A stretch of DNA of 64,000 nucleotides from Pararge aegeria (GCF_905163445.1 NC_053184.1:8060001-8124000); one strand, 5' to 3'; numbered from the stretch's first letter, positions 52,043 to 63,165 are shown. The notes: a model not told the origin generated them from the sequence alone. Numbers and translations are program-made.

Positions 52043-55000
52043 GTAATAAAGAAACCGAAACGACCATCCTGCGTTCGATGTCAAAGTCAAATATTTCCTT
52101 ATAGTAATAGCCCCATAGATGGCACTTTTAACTCGCACATAAAACATGTGTACATGGTACTGAGATGATGGCGATAATTACTTTCATGATTTTAAAACTA
52201 GATCCACGAATCGCCATCATCAACCTATTACTGGCCCACTACCTTTGATGATGGTGGGCTGGGTGGGCTTTACATGCCTTTGAGAACATTATGGAGAACT
52301 CTCAGGTTACCTCACGATATTTTCCTTCACCGTTAAAGCAAGTGATATTTTAATTTGTGAAACGCATATAACTTAGAAAAGTTAGAGGTAGAGGAGCAGG
52401 GATTCGAACTCGGCTCCCCGAAAGTAAAGCCGAAGTCCTAACCACAAGGCGATCACTTTTTAGGTACCTATATTTATTGTAAACTATAACAAAGTAAATT
52501 TTATAGCAAGCCGCAGGATGTGGTATTGATTATTATATTTTTCCTTACCTAAACAAATACCTTAAAATCAATTTTTTTTTTTAAGTTTGAAATGCATATC
52601 TCTTTTTGATGGTTTATTTGTTTGCAATGCACGTTTAATTTTTTTGGCATAAGTAAAGATGGCCATTGGATTTTATCTTAAGACAACTTATTGATGCGGT
52701 TGGAAGTTGCGCAAATCGAATTGGTAATAGAAGATAGAGAGACAGATGTGAAACCAGCTAAAATAAAAAAGGGCACGCTTAAAAATAAAATTGGTTATTT
52801 ATTTCTAATATAACATTCTATTAACAGATATGTGCTGGATGCAGCAAGGTGATCACGGAAAGATATCTGCTCAAGGCTTTAGATCAACTGTGGCATGAAG
52901 ACTGTCTGAAGTGCGGCTGTTGTGATTGTCGGCTCGGAGAAGTGGGGCACACTCTGTATACGCGAGCGAATCTAATACTTTGCAAAAGGGATTATTTGAG
53001 GTGAGGCTAATGTGTTTTTGCCCTGATTCTCATTATTTTTTTGATATGTTAAAGCATTTTTTTATGTGTGTGTGTGAGAACAAGTGATTTTGATTTCTGA
53101 AATAAAACATTCATTAATTTAATTTTTAAACGTAGCGCTGTAAAAAAAAGAAGAATAAGAAAGTACTTGGACACCCATAAAACATTGACTAATACGAGAT
53201 TCAGAGAAATGATTTCAAATAATGTACATTTACAGTTTTCCTTTACTTACTAAAAAATTCGATAATCTTTTTTTTTATTGAAACAAAAATATATTTTCAT
53301 CCCTTACATCATCGACATTATTTTCTCATTAGCATTGTCAATATTTTTTCAAATCGTGCTTCCGAAATGTTTATGATTAGGATTTATCATAAAATGAATG
53401 ATTTATGAAAGGTAAAAATTAATCCCTTCAGGCGCTTCAATCTTATGATCTCGTTGCTGAAATGCTATTTGTTGTCAGGCTTTTCGGCAACACGGGCTAT
53501 TGCGCGGCGTGCAACAAAGTGATTCCGGCGTTCGAGATGGTGATGCGGGCTCGGACCAACGTCTACCACCTCGAGTGCTTCGCGTGCCAACAGTGTAATC
53601 ACAGGTAAGGTTCTATTATTGCACTTTACTTTATTACTAGTTTTTATGTTTAAAAATAATACAACATATGTTTATTAAATGCTAATCCCGCCTCTTCTTA
53701 ATGTGAAAATTTCTAATGAGATATTCGCTATATAACGAATTATTTATTATACAGCACGCTCATATACATAGTCGATTTTGACGGTTCACTGATTGTAGGA
53801 TAGGATAAAATAAAGAAAAGTTATAATCCTAGTTGATACATCCTAGATTAGTTGGTTTCATGCTAAATAAGATTGTCAAATAACCAGCTAAGAGTAAGTG
53901 GGAATTCCATAGGTGCAATGAGAAATACTTTATAGTATTAATAACATTATTATGATCGAGTGAAAACACGTTTGTTGTATACGGAATCAACAACTTTTAA
54001 TTCTCAATTTAATTGTCATTGTCATGTTTTGTTGTTATTGCGGAAATAGTAAGTTCGCAGACTGTGTATTTCAACTCGGTACTTAAAACCTTTCATGCCA
54101 GATAGACGGACTGATGGACGGATGGATAAACGGAACCAGCGGGACTCTAGTTCTAAGCCTCAGCTGTGGCTTAGAAAAGTCCCGCTGGCATCCTTCGAAT
54201 AAGGAACGAAAATTCACTTGTTCGAGATAATATAGCTATTGTTGTTTCACGCTTTAAGTGTTATTACACTAGGTTAAATTAGATAAACTAACAGGTAGAG
54301 GATTCTGATAGACAGACATATGGGGCTTGATGAACAAAGTTAGATTTATCACAAGTTAACTGTAACTATTGAGTTATGCAAAATGATAATACCAGATCGA
54401 GTACTAACTAAAATCTGACATCGATCGGAAAAATACAGACACAAATAAAAATGTATTCAGGCCACAGTTGGTTGAAACTTCAAACTGTATAGTATGAAAC
54501 TTTAATTCTGTTTTAAATCCACATTTATCGCACCAAAAGTGGATTTGTGATGTTAGTTCACTTAATTTTCTCACCTGTCAAAAGCGATTGCGTCTGTGAA
54601 AATTGAGCAGGGACGTTACCATATTGAATACAGGTCCAGTTTGGGACTTCTTTTGTGAGAGAGATAAAATATTTAAAACGATGAGACGTTGGAAAGGGAT
54701 GGATGCATTGTGTAACGGCAGTTCTCTATGGTTTATTCAACTCACGGACGACAAACAAAGAGCACGATTAAATTTTCCGCTACATAAGAAGCTACATGCA
54801 AAGGAAATTTGCTTTTAAACCATTCGCGATTGTTTTTGTGCGTTGCATAAATTTGTAATGTTTTACAATCAAATTTTCAATGCACTTGTGCGTAAAGAAG
54901 CATTTCACATATTAAAGCAGACTATGCGATAAACATATAACCGCCATGTCAGCCTACTAACTCTGTACGCTAATATATTTTTCCTTTCAATCTTGTATTT

Positions 55001-58000
55001 TTGTGGCCTAACCTAACATATTGAAAAAGTAGTAGGTTTTACGATACATATCGTGGATACAGTGAATACTTTGGACGCATTTTCTTATTCGTGCACATTA
55101 AAATACAAGTAACTTGACTCGACTGTTTAAGAACATCCGATGTAAATTATCTAGTTGAAAGGTATACTTAGAGAAGTAACTTCTTCTTATCGTTTTATTA
55201 AGAATATGTTTAACATTATTCAATCGTTTATATGCTAAAAGGCTAATTGCTTTAACTTGCCTTTTTAAAATTGCGAATTGACGAGGGCTAAATAATCTAT
55301 CCACCTATTTCGTGAAAATTAATACAGCTAGTTTGAGAAATATGGAAAAATTACTAATATATTAAAATAAATTATGCTTTTCGTTGGTAAACGTCATCAT
55401 TTGATATCGGATAGACAAAACTTGCTATATTTTTTAAATGCTGGTTATAGCCTGAATAAGGTTTTTCGCTGTTGCTAATACGTTACCGGACGGCTAAAAA
55501 TAAATTATTCGTCCGATAGTCGGATGGCTAGGCACTTTGAAGGTTTTCAGAGAAAGTAAAATGAGATTTTTTTTCGGAAATTTTCGGGAAATACGGGCTA
55601 TATGAAGCATCTGTATTTGTACAAAAGCCATCGCAAGATACTCGACTTTTATAAATAAACATGATTTCTGTATAGCTAAGGTTGGAAAATTACAAATTAA
55701 CTTCTAATTCCCAGAACACAATTTAGTAGAGCGTTGTTTAGTCAGTACGAGTACAAGAGCAGTGTAGTGTTGGCAAACAGGTAAACTGTGCTTGATTTCC
55801 CCGCGCTCGCTCAGATATTGCGCTGAGCGATGATGCACCGCTTAACTGGAACTTATTAATGAATCTGTCGATACTGACTACTGCAGGATATTAAATGTGG
55901 ATGGTATTTATACTGCTCGTCTCTGGGGGTATGTAGAGAGAAAGAGAAATTTGTTTTACTGAATATAAAAATAGATTAGCTCTTTTTGGATAACAGTTAT
56001 GGGACAACGAACATTCAATTAAAATTTAGCGTTTTACTTTATTTATTGAAACACATTTTTGTACTCACTTCTCGGGCGGTGATTAGACTTTTTTTTGACG
56101 AGAATAATTGAGAGTGATATTTTTAGATCACTAGGTTTCACAGAGAAAAACGATGGAGAAAGGAAGCTATACACCCTGTTTTATATAAATCTCTAAACTG
56201 AACTACATCGGCAAGCTCAAATATAGTGTAGTGTATTATATTTCTAGAGGATACATTGTGAATACGACAAAACTTTTAGATATATTTAGTTTAATTCATA
56301 GATCTATATTAAACAGAATTGGCACCATTGTACATATAATACAAATCGTGCAAAAACAAAACGTAAACTTCTCCATCTTACATCTTGGCTCCACCTACAG
56401 CGACCGAATTAGAGCCAAAAAAGATGCTACGAGTATGTCAAGATTGTTTATTGAGAATCTTATTCGAGAACAATCGGCTAAGTAGTGGGTACACCATAAT
56501 TCAGTATGCCTTTTTGTTGCTTATGAAAATGTCATGATATGTATACTTACAACCTTTAAACGTCTTTCCAGTATTTCTCTAACCATCATTGATATAATAT
56601 TGCCCGAGAAGAAAAATTATAACCTAAGATTTGTTTTTTTAAGATTTTCACATTTAGTAATCCTTTCACACTTTAAAATTCAATCACTTACAATGCTTTA
56701 AATAGCTCTTGCTTGTACAAGATGGGTTGAGTTAAATAGCGAATAAGATTGCAGGAGCGAAGCAGTCCACCGTCTTGTATCCGTTTAAATAATAGAGAGG
56801 TCGCGAGATTGGAGCCAGTCTGAATGGTTTATACGTCACTTGTGGACCTTTACCGCTTTGCGAGAACCTGTGTGATGCCTTTTCTCTATTGTGTATTCAT
56901 TTAACGGCTCCTTGAATTTGCATGTTATGGAGGTCCAAACTGCTGTTTAATGTGGATGATAAATTTATAACAAAACTATTGACTAGCTATTTTACGTCTA
57001 GGGTCTAAGAGATTATGAGGTTACATGATGAGATGCCTTCTTAAGCGGGTAATTAAAAAATGAGGGCTCATGTTATCCTCGGAGTATCTCTCTACGTGAT
57101 AAAATAAAATAAGAGGATCTACATAAGAGACTAAGTTACCGGCAGAGGTTCGAGAACAGAGGGCTGATGTCCTCATTTACTACGGATGACCGCTAGATTT
57201 TGGTGTCCTTAGGTGCTGGAGTGACGACCCCCCCACTGGAAAGCTATAAGCACAGCGCTTGGATAGACGAATAAAAAGAATTACAGAGAGACACTGGACA
57301 CTTGCGAGTCCATGCAAAGACCTATGTCCAACTGTTGAGGTCTAACGTTTAAAATGATGCAGCAGCATCATTTCAAACTTTAGAGTTAGAGAGTAACTCT
57401 AAGTAAACGTTAGAGTAGTTTTGTAGAGGTATACTTTCAATCCCTCTCTCCTATGTGTTAAGAGAGAGGGATAGGGAATGCTTCTGTGTTCAGTAATAAG
57501 ACAAAAAGGCTGAGGACGACAACGATGATGGTATAATCAAAATTATTTCCTTATATGACATGTGGAATGATGAGGCGCAATTAACTAGCCGGGCCTTTAC
57601 GCTAAAATGAAACTTTTTATTACATAAATTAAAAAATGTTTGTGGCGTTGATCAAAAATGTACTAGACACGCATTCCCATACAAAATCTAGTAGATAAAG
57701 TGTTCACTATAAAACTCAAAAATAGGCACCCAGTTCGTGAGTGAATCTTTTTTTCTAGATCTAATAGTACTGTTATTGATAGAAGCCACAATGCAAACAG
57801 ACCGAGCGCTAAAAATTAAAAAAAAAAATTAAAAAATATATTTGAAAAGTAGTTTTGCATATCTGTACATATTTAGTAAACAATACGGCAAGCTATTAAA
57901 TATCACGTACAAATCAATTTCCACGGCCGGCAGAAATCTGAATCCAATTTGCTGGCTGTCCGATGTGAGCGGCGGACGGCAGATATCGAGGGGGCGAATA

Positions 58001-61000
58001 TCGCTAAACGGCTAAATAATTTAGTAGCAATCTGCTGGCGTGCCCGCGGCTACGGCCACGGAAGCTGCTCAGATCGTGCGAACCTTTATGCCTTGACCAT
58101 ATCGTAGTCTGCACACGGTCTGGATTTAGAGTCGCTGCCACTTGTAAATTCAAGACTACTTATAACGGTTAACAATTTAGTGCGTATTTAACACTTCGGC
58201 CTTATTTTCGGGAGGTTGAATTCGACACGAACCTGTAACTTTTATTTACAGGGATATGTTCATTTTTAATTTACGTAATTAGATATACTTGCTTTAACAG
58301 CGAAGGAAAATTGTGGCGGAAACTGCATGGTTGAGAGTTATCCGTAGAGTTCTCAAAGGAGAGTGAAGTCTACCAATCCGCTACACTAGTGTGGTGGCTT
58401 AAACCTCTCTCTGTCAAAGGGACCAGTGACCTATTAAGAAAATGATGACTGTTTTAGGACCAAGAACTTTTAACGTACAGCTTATAAACTAATTATGTAT
58501 AGGATACTTGGCAATATACTCATAATCTTATATCTGAAACTATAATTTTAACCCAGAAATTTTCTACCAACAGCTCTTTTACTTAAGAGTCGAGAGAGAG
58601 AGAGAGTAAAGCACTAAGAATTGTTTTTTCATTCAAAGAAAGATATGACAAATTTAATCCATCAGGTACCACCTGTAGATTTAAAATAAAATAATAGCAT
58701 AGTCATGGTACATCATATTTCTGCCAGTGTTTGAGCTCTCGGATAGAAAAAGCCCAGCAAAGTTGAGTGTGTTCATATTTGTATATCAAACTTCTTTTGG
58801 TGCCTATCAACTTAAAACTCGCCTTTAAAATAAATGAAAGTAAATAAAGCAGACCCTATTAACGAGGGCTAGCTTCAAAAGGTTTTCAATTGTTATTGTT
58901 TCACGGCTGAGAGAAAACAATTAATAGACACGTCCTGTTACGTAAAACGTCAAACTTCACGCCGTATAGCACAATGGCGCGACGCACAAAGCTTAACTTG
59001 CACCCAGTCATTAAAATTTCGTTCTACATCTTTTCCATTACGCGACTGCAGACAAAAAATAGCAAAATAAAAAGGACAACCCCCAAAAACAAAAGTCGGG
59101 AACGGAGAGAACAGGAAATAAAGTTAATTAAGAGCGGCGAAATCGACTGAGTTGCGGTGGAAATTGGCCCGTTAAAAAAGAGACATTTGTAGCCGAGCTA
59201 TTGCGCTTAATTTTTGTGACAAGTGAAACAAAAGAGTTGGCGGGTGGTCGGGAGTCGCGGGGGGGAGGAAGACGCAGGGGAGTTTGGGGTGCCAAGATAA
59301 GGTTTGGTGTTATCACCGGCGGTTCCGGACGGCCAGTGGCGAGTCGAAGGCGATACCTTTTGTTTTGCCACATTGAGGGATGCGCGCTCGCGTGACGTTA
59401 TCGTGCCCTTCTTCGTTGCTCCACGCTGACCTTTCCACTCATGCCAGTAAATTTTATTTCTTAGACATTTTCGGTTTCTTTCCGGCGTCCGTTACGCTTC
59501 AACAATGATAAATTTACGATAACATCTCAATGTTATTTTAGGGTTCTTCGAGTGGAGCTATAAAATCTGAAAGTATCTACGGGATATATGTTTTAATTTA
59601 CGGTTTAATGCTCTTAGTTTTCTTAATTCGGATTTTGAAGTTTTCAGAACATCTAGGATTTAAAACTTATATACAAACCAGCGGTGATAGCCCAGCGGGT
59701 AGAACTTCAAATCCAATTTCGGGGGACAGAGTTGGATTCCCAGCTTTTCTAAGTTATTTGCGTTTTAAGCAATTAAAATTGAATTTGAATTTTGCTTCAA
59801 CGGTGAAGGAAAACATTGTAAGGAAACCTAAATGCCTGAGAGTTACTTTAATGTTTGTAAAGGTCTGTGGAGTCCACCCAGTGCGGATTGCACTAGGCCA
59901 GCGTGGACTACGGCTTTAAAACAGCTCCCATTGTGGGAGGAGACCCAGGCCATGTGGTGATGGGTTGATATAATCATGATAAAGATACCAATTAGATCTA
60001 AAAATTTACAATCAGTTCTAAGCTAACTTTAGAAGAACGTTATAGCTAATATGCATCAGAATTTAACTTAAGTTAGGAAATACTTAGTACCTTTCCTTGA
60101 CCTTAAATTACTTTAAATAAATCAACTGTCTGAACTGCCCAAGTAATAGGATTTACACGGCAACCTTAGCAATGCAATAGTGAGACTACAGCAAGCATTA
60201 GCCATATTATGCCCCGTTGAAAATCACTAATTGGATCTCGCTTTACTTAAACCCCTAGTAACTACACTCTACGTCTAACGTAAACATTGAATTCTACTGC
60301 AATAAATATATTTAATTGTCAATTAGTTAGACGTCATACCTTCTGTGTCTGCATCAGTACCATTCATTATTGTTGATATATCTTTTTTTTTTTTTTTTTG
60401 CATAATAGTATTAATATATACTGTGTTTGTTACTTTTGCAATGCATTATTTTTCAGCGTAGTTAAAAATTTTAATATATAATATTACAATGAATTGTTTG
60501 GTAATATGGTTAGTATGCTCGACTATAGACGATGAAGACCTGGGATCTATCTCCAGGTTGGGAGCATTATTATTAAGTATTGGGGGTTTCTTCCAAGAAA
60601 CGGCCCGTGGTGTAGTGTTCTTAATTAGCTTAGTCCACCCCCATGCCTTATGGTAAGTCATTATTGGCAACGGCTATAATTACTAAAATATGAAAATAGC
60701 AGAGCTTCCCGAATCAGACCAGTCCCAAGGGTTTACAAGTTTAAAAAATACTGCATTTGCCTTCGCCTTAGTCCAACAGGTGAGCTTGGAACCCTTTAGT
60801 TTTAAGGTTTCAAATATATTTACCACCATCATCAAAAGTGCCTTTTATTTGAAAAAAAAAACATTTAACTCTGACTCGGTAAATTATGGGTCCAACCTAC
60901 CAGGTTATCGAGTATATTCATTGGTTTTAAGGACTACTTAATTGACAAGTTTTAACTGAGTTACTATTGTTTATATTATTGTATTGTTTGTATGTATTGT

Positions 61001-61938
61001 TTGTTAAGTGATAAATAATTGTCACAAAATATAGTAGAGTGCATTAAGTACACTAGGTTTAGCAACTTCTTGATTTCTGTTATTAAATGTCAGTATTCTG
61101 GGTACCTTATAGTACGTTTAAATTTTAAAAACGTCTCTTTAATGTTAAGGCTTTTTGGAATCGGCATTGACGTAGCGTGTTGGATCTATGCTGTATAACC
61201 CTCGTCTTCTCTACAAAAAGAATATTAAACTGTAAACTTATATCCTGTCAATATCTCAATGCTGAGACTGTGCCCAATAAGGATAAGTATGGTACCAAAA
61301 AATAATGTCATTTAGTCTAAACAGTTGTCCTATTCCCACAGATTCTGCGTCGGTGATCGGTTCTACCTGTGCGAAAACAAGATACTGTGCGAGTACGACT
61401 ACGAGGAGAGGTTGGTGTTCGCCAACATGGCGTACAATCCTCCACCGCTAGCGCATCTTAAGAGGCAGACCACACACCTGCCGCCACCACCGGTAAGCTC
61501 CACAGCCAATAGCTCTGCATTATTCAGATAATCAGTTGAGTCAGGGCCGAAATTTGTATGAAATGTAGAAAACTTATGTTAATTTAAGGGCTGAAATTCA
61601 CAAAAAAAAATCTACGAAATCGATCAGCCTACAGCATACATATGCACAGAAAAATTATATATTTAGAAAACAGCCTATAGTTAAATTTTTTTTTTTATGT
61701 AATCTAAAACTTTTTTTTTAATAAAAACAGTTTCGTTTATTTTTACTTATGATATATTTTGTATTTTTTAAAAGAGTTAACTACCTTTAAATTTCTCATA
61801 CAGACAAGCAACGCAATGAGTCTCATGAATGGCTCCATTCGCTCCGGCGATCTGAACAACAATATGTCCGGTTCTTCCCCGGCGTCGTTCGCCCCTCCCT
61901 CGCACCTCAAGCCCCTCGGCCTCTCCGCGTCAAGCTGA
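51944..61938 (+). CDS. Bx: Beadex / LIM-only (LMO) transcription cofactor, five visible exons
   Basis: Joining 51944-52042, 52828-53000, 53479-53604, 61342-61492 and 61804-61938 gives 684 nt: 227 residues plus a TGA stop. Every junction is GT..AG; the phases are 0, 2, 2 and 0. LIM1 has zinc ligands C35, C38, H56, C59, C62, C65, C85 and D88. LIM2 has C99, C102, H121, C124, C127, C130, C149 and D152. The spacer RLFGNTGY between the domains and the run CEYDYEERLVFA after LIM2 are typical of LMO1/LMO3 and fly Beadex. Residues 1-33 are Ala/Gln/Pro-rich. Residues 163-227 form a Pro/Ser-rich tail. There is no homeodomain, so this is LIM-only rather than LIM-homeodomain. In flies the protein binds Chip/LDB and competes with Apterous, shaping wing and neural development; that role is inferred from family membership. 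The start is uncertain: the ATG at 51953 sits in a strong context (gccATGG) and would give 224 residues. Confidence 0.95.
52043..52827 (+). other. Beadex intron 1 of the visible gene
   Basis: This 785-nt phase-0 intron is bounded by gtaata and ttaacag. It contains one antisense SINE copy at about 52211-52455; the rest is AT-rich with nothing recognisable. Confidence 0.85.
52211..52455 (-). mobile_element. SINE family B inside Beadex intron 1
   Basis: Reverse copy with internal deletion. Blocks ctattactggcccactacct, gagaactctcaggttacctc, gggattcgaactcggctccc and gccgaagtcctaaccacaag are clear. It lies antisense to the host gene. Confidence 0.8.
52828..53000 (+). CDS. Bx: Beadex exon encoding LIM domain 1
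   Basis: The exon runs from the acceptor ttaacag to the donor ATTTGAG|gtgagg. It encodes residues 34-90 and two bases of the R91 codon. All eight LIM1 zinc ligands fall in this exon: C-x2-C-x17-H-x2-C, then C-x2-C-x19-C-x2-D. The closing motif is LCKRDYLR. The reading frame has no stops and joins in phase to the exons on both sides. Confidence 0.96.
53001..53478 (+). other. Beadex intron 2
   Basis: This 478-nt intron in phase 2 is bounded by gtgagg and ttgtcag. It is AT-rich and I see no repeat or structure in it. Confidence 0.85.
53479..53604 (+). CDS. Bx: Beadex exon encoding the first zinc module of LIM2
   Basis: The exon lies between the acceptor ttgtcag and the donor AATCACAG|gtaagg. 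It starts with the last base of the R91 codon, encodes residues 92-132 and ends with two bases of the R133 codon. It reads LFGNTGYCAACNKVIPAFEM and onward to FACQQCNH. It supplies six of the eight LIM2 ligands (C99, C102, H121, C124, C127, C130). The codons are GC-rich compared with the flanking introns. Confidence 0.96.
54136..54188. other. GC-rich hairpin in Beadex intron 3
   Basis: An 11-bp outer stem (ccagcgggact / agtcccgctgg) and a 7-bp inner stem (ctaagcc / ggcttag) form one 53-nt hairpin with an asymmetric internal loop of 6 and 3 nt. It is strongly GC-rich against the AT-rich intron. It could be a structured RNA element or small palindromic insertion; it is short for a pre-miRNA. Confidence 0.7.
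57110..57340 (+). pseudogene. LINE C-terminal remnant in Beadex intron 3
   Basis: ttggtgtccttaggtgctgg, gacgacccccccactggaaa and tgcaaagacctatgtccaac resemble the nucleotide sequence of the same LINE C-terminus seen at 25.3 kb. It is more decayed and has no open frame. Confidence 0.45.
57341..57414. other. three-way-junction inverted repeat in Beadex intron 3
   Basis: An outer 10-bp stem (57341-57350 with 57405-57414) encloses two perfect hairpins: 57352-57360/57365-57373 (9 bp, loop agca) and 57382-57388/57394-57400 (7 bp, loop gagag). All stems are perfect. It directly follows a LINE remnant. Confidence 0.7.
57440..57472. repeat. 11-bp hairpin
   Basis: atccctctctc (57440-57450) pairs with gagagagggat (57462-57472) over an 11-nt loop. 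It is 26 bp after the three-way structure. Confidence 0.6.
57895..58105. promoter_or_regulatory. GC-richer island in Beadex intron 3
   Basis: acggccggcagaaatctgaa to ggctacggccacggaagctg contrasts with the AT-rich intron and is not repeat-like. It is a candidate intronic enhancer. Confidence 0.3.
58186..58455 (+). mobile_element. SINE family B, degraded, in Beadex intron 3
   Basis: Weak head remnant (gggaggttgaattcgacacg), then body blocks gctttaacagcgaaggaaaa and tggttgagagttatccgtag, and a 3' part (aagtctaccaatccgctaca). It is more diverged than the other copies. Confidence 0.65.
58592..58606. repeat. (GA)n microsatellite
   Basis: About seven to eight GA units in Beadex intron 3. Confidence 0.9.
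58920..59460. promoter_or_regulatory. GC-rich island in Beadex intron 3
   Basis: GC-rich sequence peaks at about 59230-59350 (tcgcgggggggaggaagacg). ORFs on both strands here have low-complexity Arg/Gly/Pro composition, so I do not call them genes. Candidate intronic enhancer or internal promoter. Confidence 0.3.
59681..59978 (+). mobile_element. tRNA-headed SINE, family B, full length, in Beadex intron 3
   Basis: Starts gcggtgatagcccagcgggt, has cttcaacggtgaaggaaaac and atgcctgagagttactttaa, and ends gtgatgggttgatataatca. The 103-codon ORF here is SINE. Confidence 0.85.
60383..60399. repeat. poly-T run
   Basis: Seventeen T residues in Beadex intron 3. Confidence 0.9.
60491..60668 (+). mobile_element. 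SINE family C, partial, in Beadex intron 3
   Basis: Head-like gaattgtttggtaatatggt and a box B remnant (gacctgggatctatctccag) are followed by tattgggggtttcttccaag, matching the family C body. The ORF on the other strand here is not coding. Confidence 0.6.
61342..61492 (+). CDS. Bx: Beadex exon encoding the end of LIM2 and the start of the tail
   Basis: After a 7.7-kb intron the acceptor ttcccacag leads into the last base of R133, then FCVGDRFYLCENKILCEYDY with ligands C149 and D152. This exon completes LIM2. It continues EERLVFANMAYNPPPLAHLK and ends in four prolines at the donor CCACCG|gtaagc. It encodes residues 134-183 and is in phase 0 with the last exon. Confidence 0.96.
61493..61803 (+). 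other. Beadex intron 4
   Basis: This 311-nt phase-0 intron is bounded by gtaagc and catacag. It contains poly-T runs and nothing else notable. Confidence 0.85.
61804..61938 (+). CDS. Bx: Beadex terminal coding exon
   Basis: The acceptor ctcatacag precedes 44 codons (residues 184-227) and TGA at 61936-61938. The tail is rich in Ser, Pro and Asn (TSNAMSLMNGSIRSGDLNNN and onward) and ends GLSASS. It has no recognised domain. Its GC-rich, stop-free frame and exact phase match to the preceding exon support it. Confidence 0.9.
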   Translation, partial: TSNAMSLMNGSIRSGDLNNNMSGSSPASFAPPSHLKPLGLSASS

Positions 61939-62810
61939 GACTATCGTGTCTGAGACGTCCATCCATACGTCAAGTACCAAAACCGAATGAAACTATTTGT
62001 GAACTCTTCGTGAACTATAAAGTTACTTCACTCAGTGTTTCGTGCTGAATTATTCGCCAAGTGACTCTCGTTCCTTAGAGAAGTGTCAAAACTGAAGGAG
62101 TTAAGTAAGTGAACTGTTTAAAATTAGATGTAACTCGATTTGAGTGGGTACGTGTAAAAAATGTTTTAGAGAACGTTTCATTGTACGTTAGTAGTTGTTA
62201 CAAAGTTTCAAAGCTAATGCCAAAACTCTCATTACGGGAACATGACGTCAGTGTTCCTGTAACGTCGATAGACAAATTAATTTCTTCCTACGTGAAAGAT
62301 TTAGATAGACTTATATTAAAATGTAATGAATAAATGTTTAAATCTCATAAGATGATCTCATAAGGGCAATCTCGACTTAGAATAATGTTTCAGCAATTAA
62401 GTAAAGGTCCGGTTTAAAAGTAAATAAATACGCGGGAAAGACTGCCTTATTTAAAGATGGATTTAATTTGGAGTTATGCTTTTTACTTGAACTATAATGA
62501 ATTAAAAAAATGTTTAGAATTTTAGTAATAAGTATCTATTCTGATGTAAATACCCAAATTATATTTTGAATATATTTTATTAAGTAACTATCAAAATGAG
62601 GCGAGTTTAATCAAAGATCAAATTTATTTTAATTTTAACAATATTTTTTAATTATTGATATATATTTGGCCTGGCCAATGAGGTATTTAACATTATTTTT
62701 TTTCACATGCTCGCCATCTTGTTATTTCGTTTTGTATCAACTTATAAATAATGTATATTATCTGTTAAGTTTACTATGAACATTGTTGTAATGTTTGTAT
62801 TATTTATGTA

Positions 62811-62816
62811 AATAAA
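62811..62816 (+). promoter_or_regulatory. poly(A) signal AATAAA, likely main end of Beadex mRNA
   Basis: A canonical AATAAA lies about 870 nt after the stop codon in an AU-rich stretch and overlaps a TGTAAATA motif. Earlier AATAAA copies at 62329 and 62423 are alternatives; which one is used cannot be told from sequence. Confidence 0.5.
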
Positions 62817-63157
62817 AGTATTCTTAAGTAGAATATTAATAATTGTAACTAACAATAATTTACTTTACATTGATGTATATGAAATATTTAAATTAAGTAA
62901 TAGTAAAATGTGGAAAAACTTGTTATATAAAAATTTTAAATCTCATGATTATTCATAAAATAGTTCAAATTAGTTTGTTTAGTAATTTTTTAACCCTCGT
63001 TTAATACGAGTACCTACCTACTAATTATAATTTACATTTCTGCATTTACGTAGGTAAATCTCATGCATTCCTATTTGTATAAAATGTTGCTATCATGTAA
63101 ACCTTCTGTGAACAATTTACATTAAATGTGTCAGATTCTTTCCAAACCAATGATATG

Positions 63158-63165
63158 ACCAAAGA
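63158..63165 (+). promoter_or_regulatory. miR-9 family 8-mer seed match in extended 3' UTR
   Basis: ACCAAAGA is the complement of the miR-9 seed (positions 2-8) plus the A opposite position 1. It lies just before an ATTAAA (63174-63179), so it would be in the mRNA only if the longer 3' end is used. Fly dLMO is an established miR-9a target, which makes the match more meaningful than a random 8-mer. Confidence 0.4.

Larger units (their letters stand above)
53605..61341 (+). other. Beadex intron 3 (7.7 kb)
   Basis: This intron splits LIM2 within the R133 codon. It holds a GC-rich hairpin at 54136-54188, a LINE remnant at about 57110-57340, a three-way inverted repeat at 57341-57414, SINE copies near 58186, 59681 and 60491, and a GA run at 58592. 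Two GC-richer, repeat-free islands are at 57900-58100 and 58920-59460. Stretches 54200-57100 and 60000-60480 look like plain AT-rich intron. The ORFs seen here (for example 54603-54818 and 56231-56485) have no domain and atypical composition. Confidence 0.85.

Noticed and set aside
51855..52147. Minus-strand ORFs of 70 and 88 codons
   Set aside because: They are shadows of the GC-rich Beadex exon on the other strand.
59128..59395. ORFs on both strands in the GC-rich island
   Set aside because: Low-complexity Arg/Gly/Pro sequence from GC-rich DNA with no splice support.
62109..62333. 74-codon ORF after the Beadex stop
   Set aside because: It lies in the 3' UTR of Beadex and resembles no known domain.
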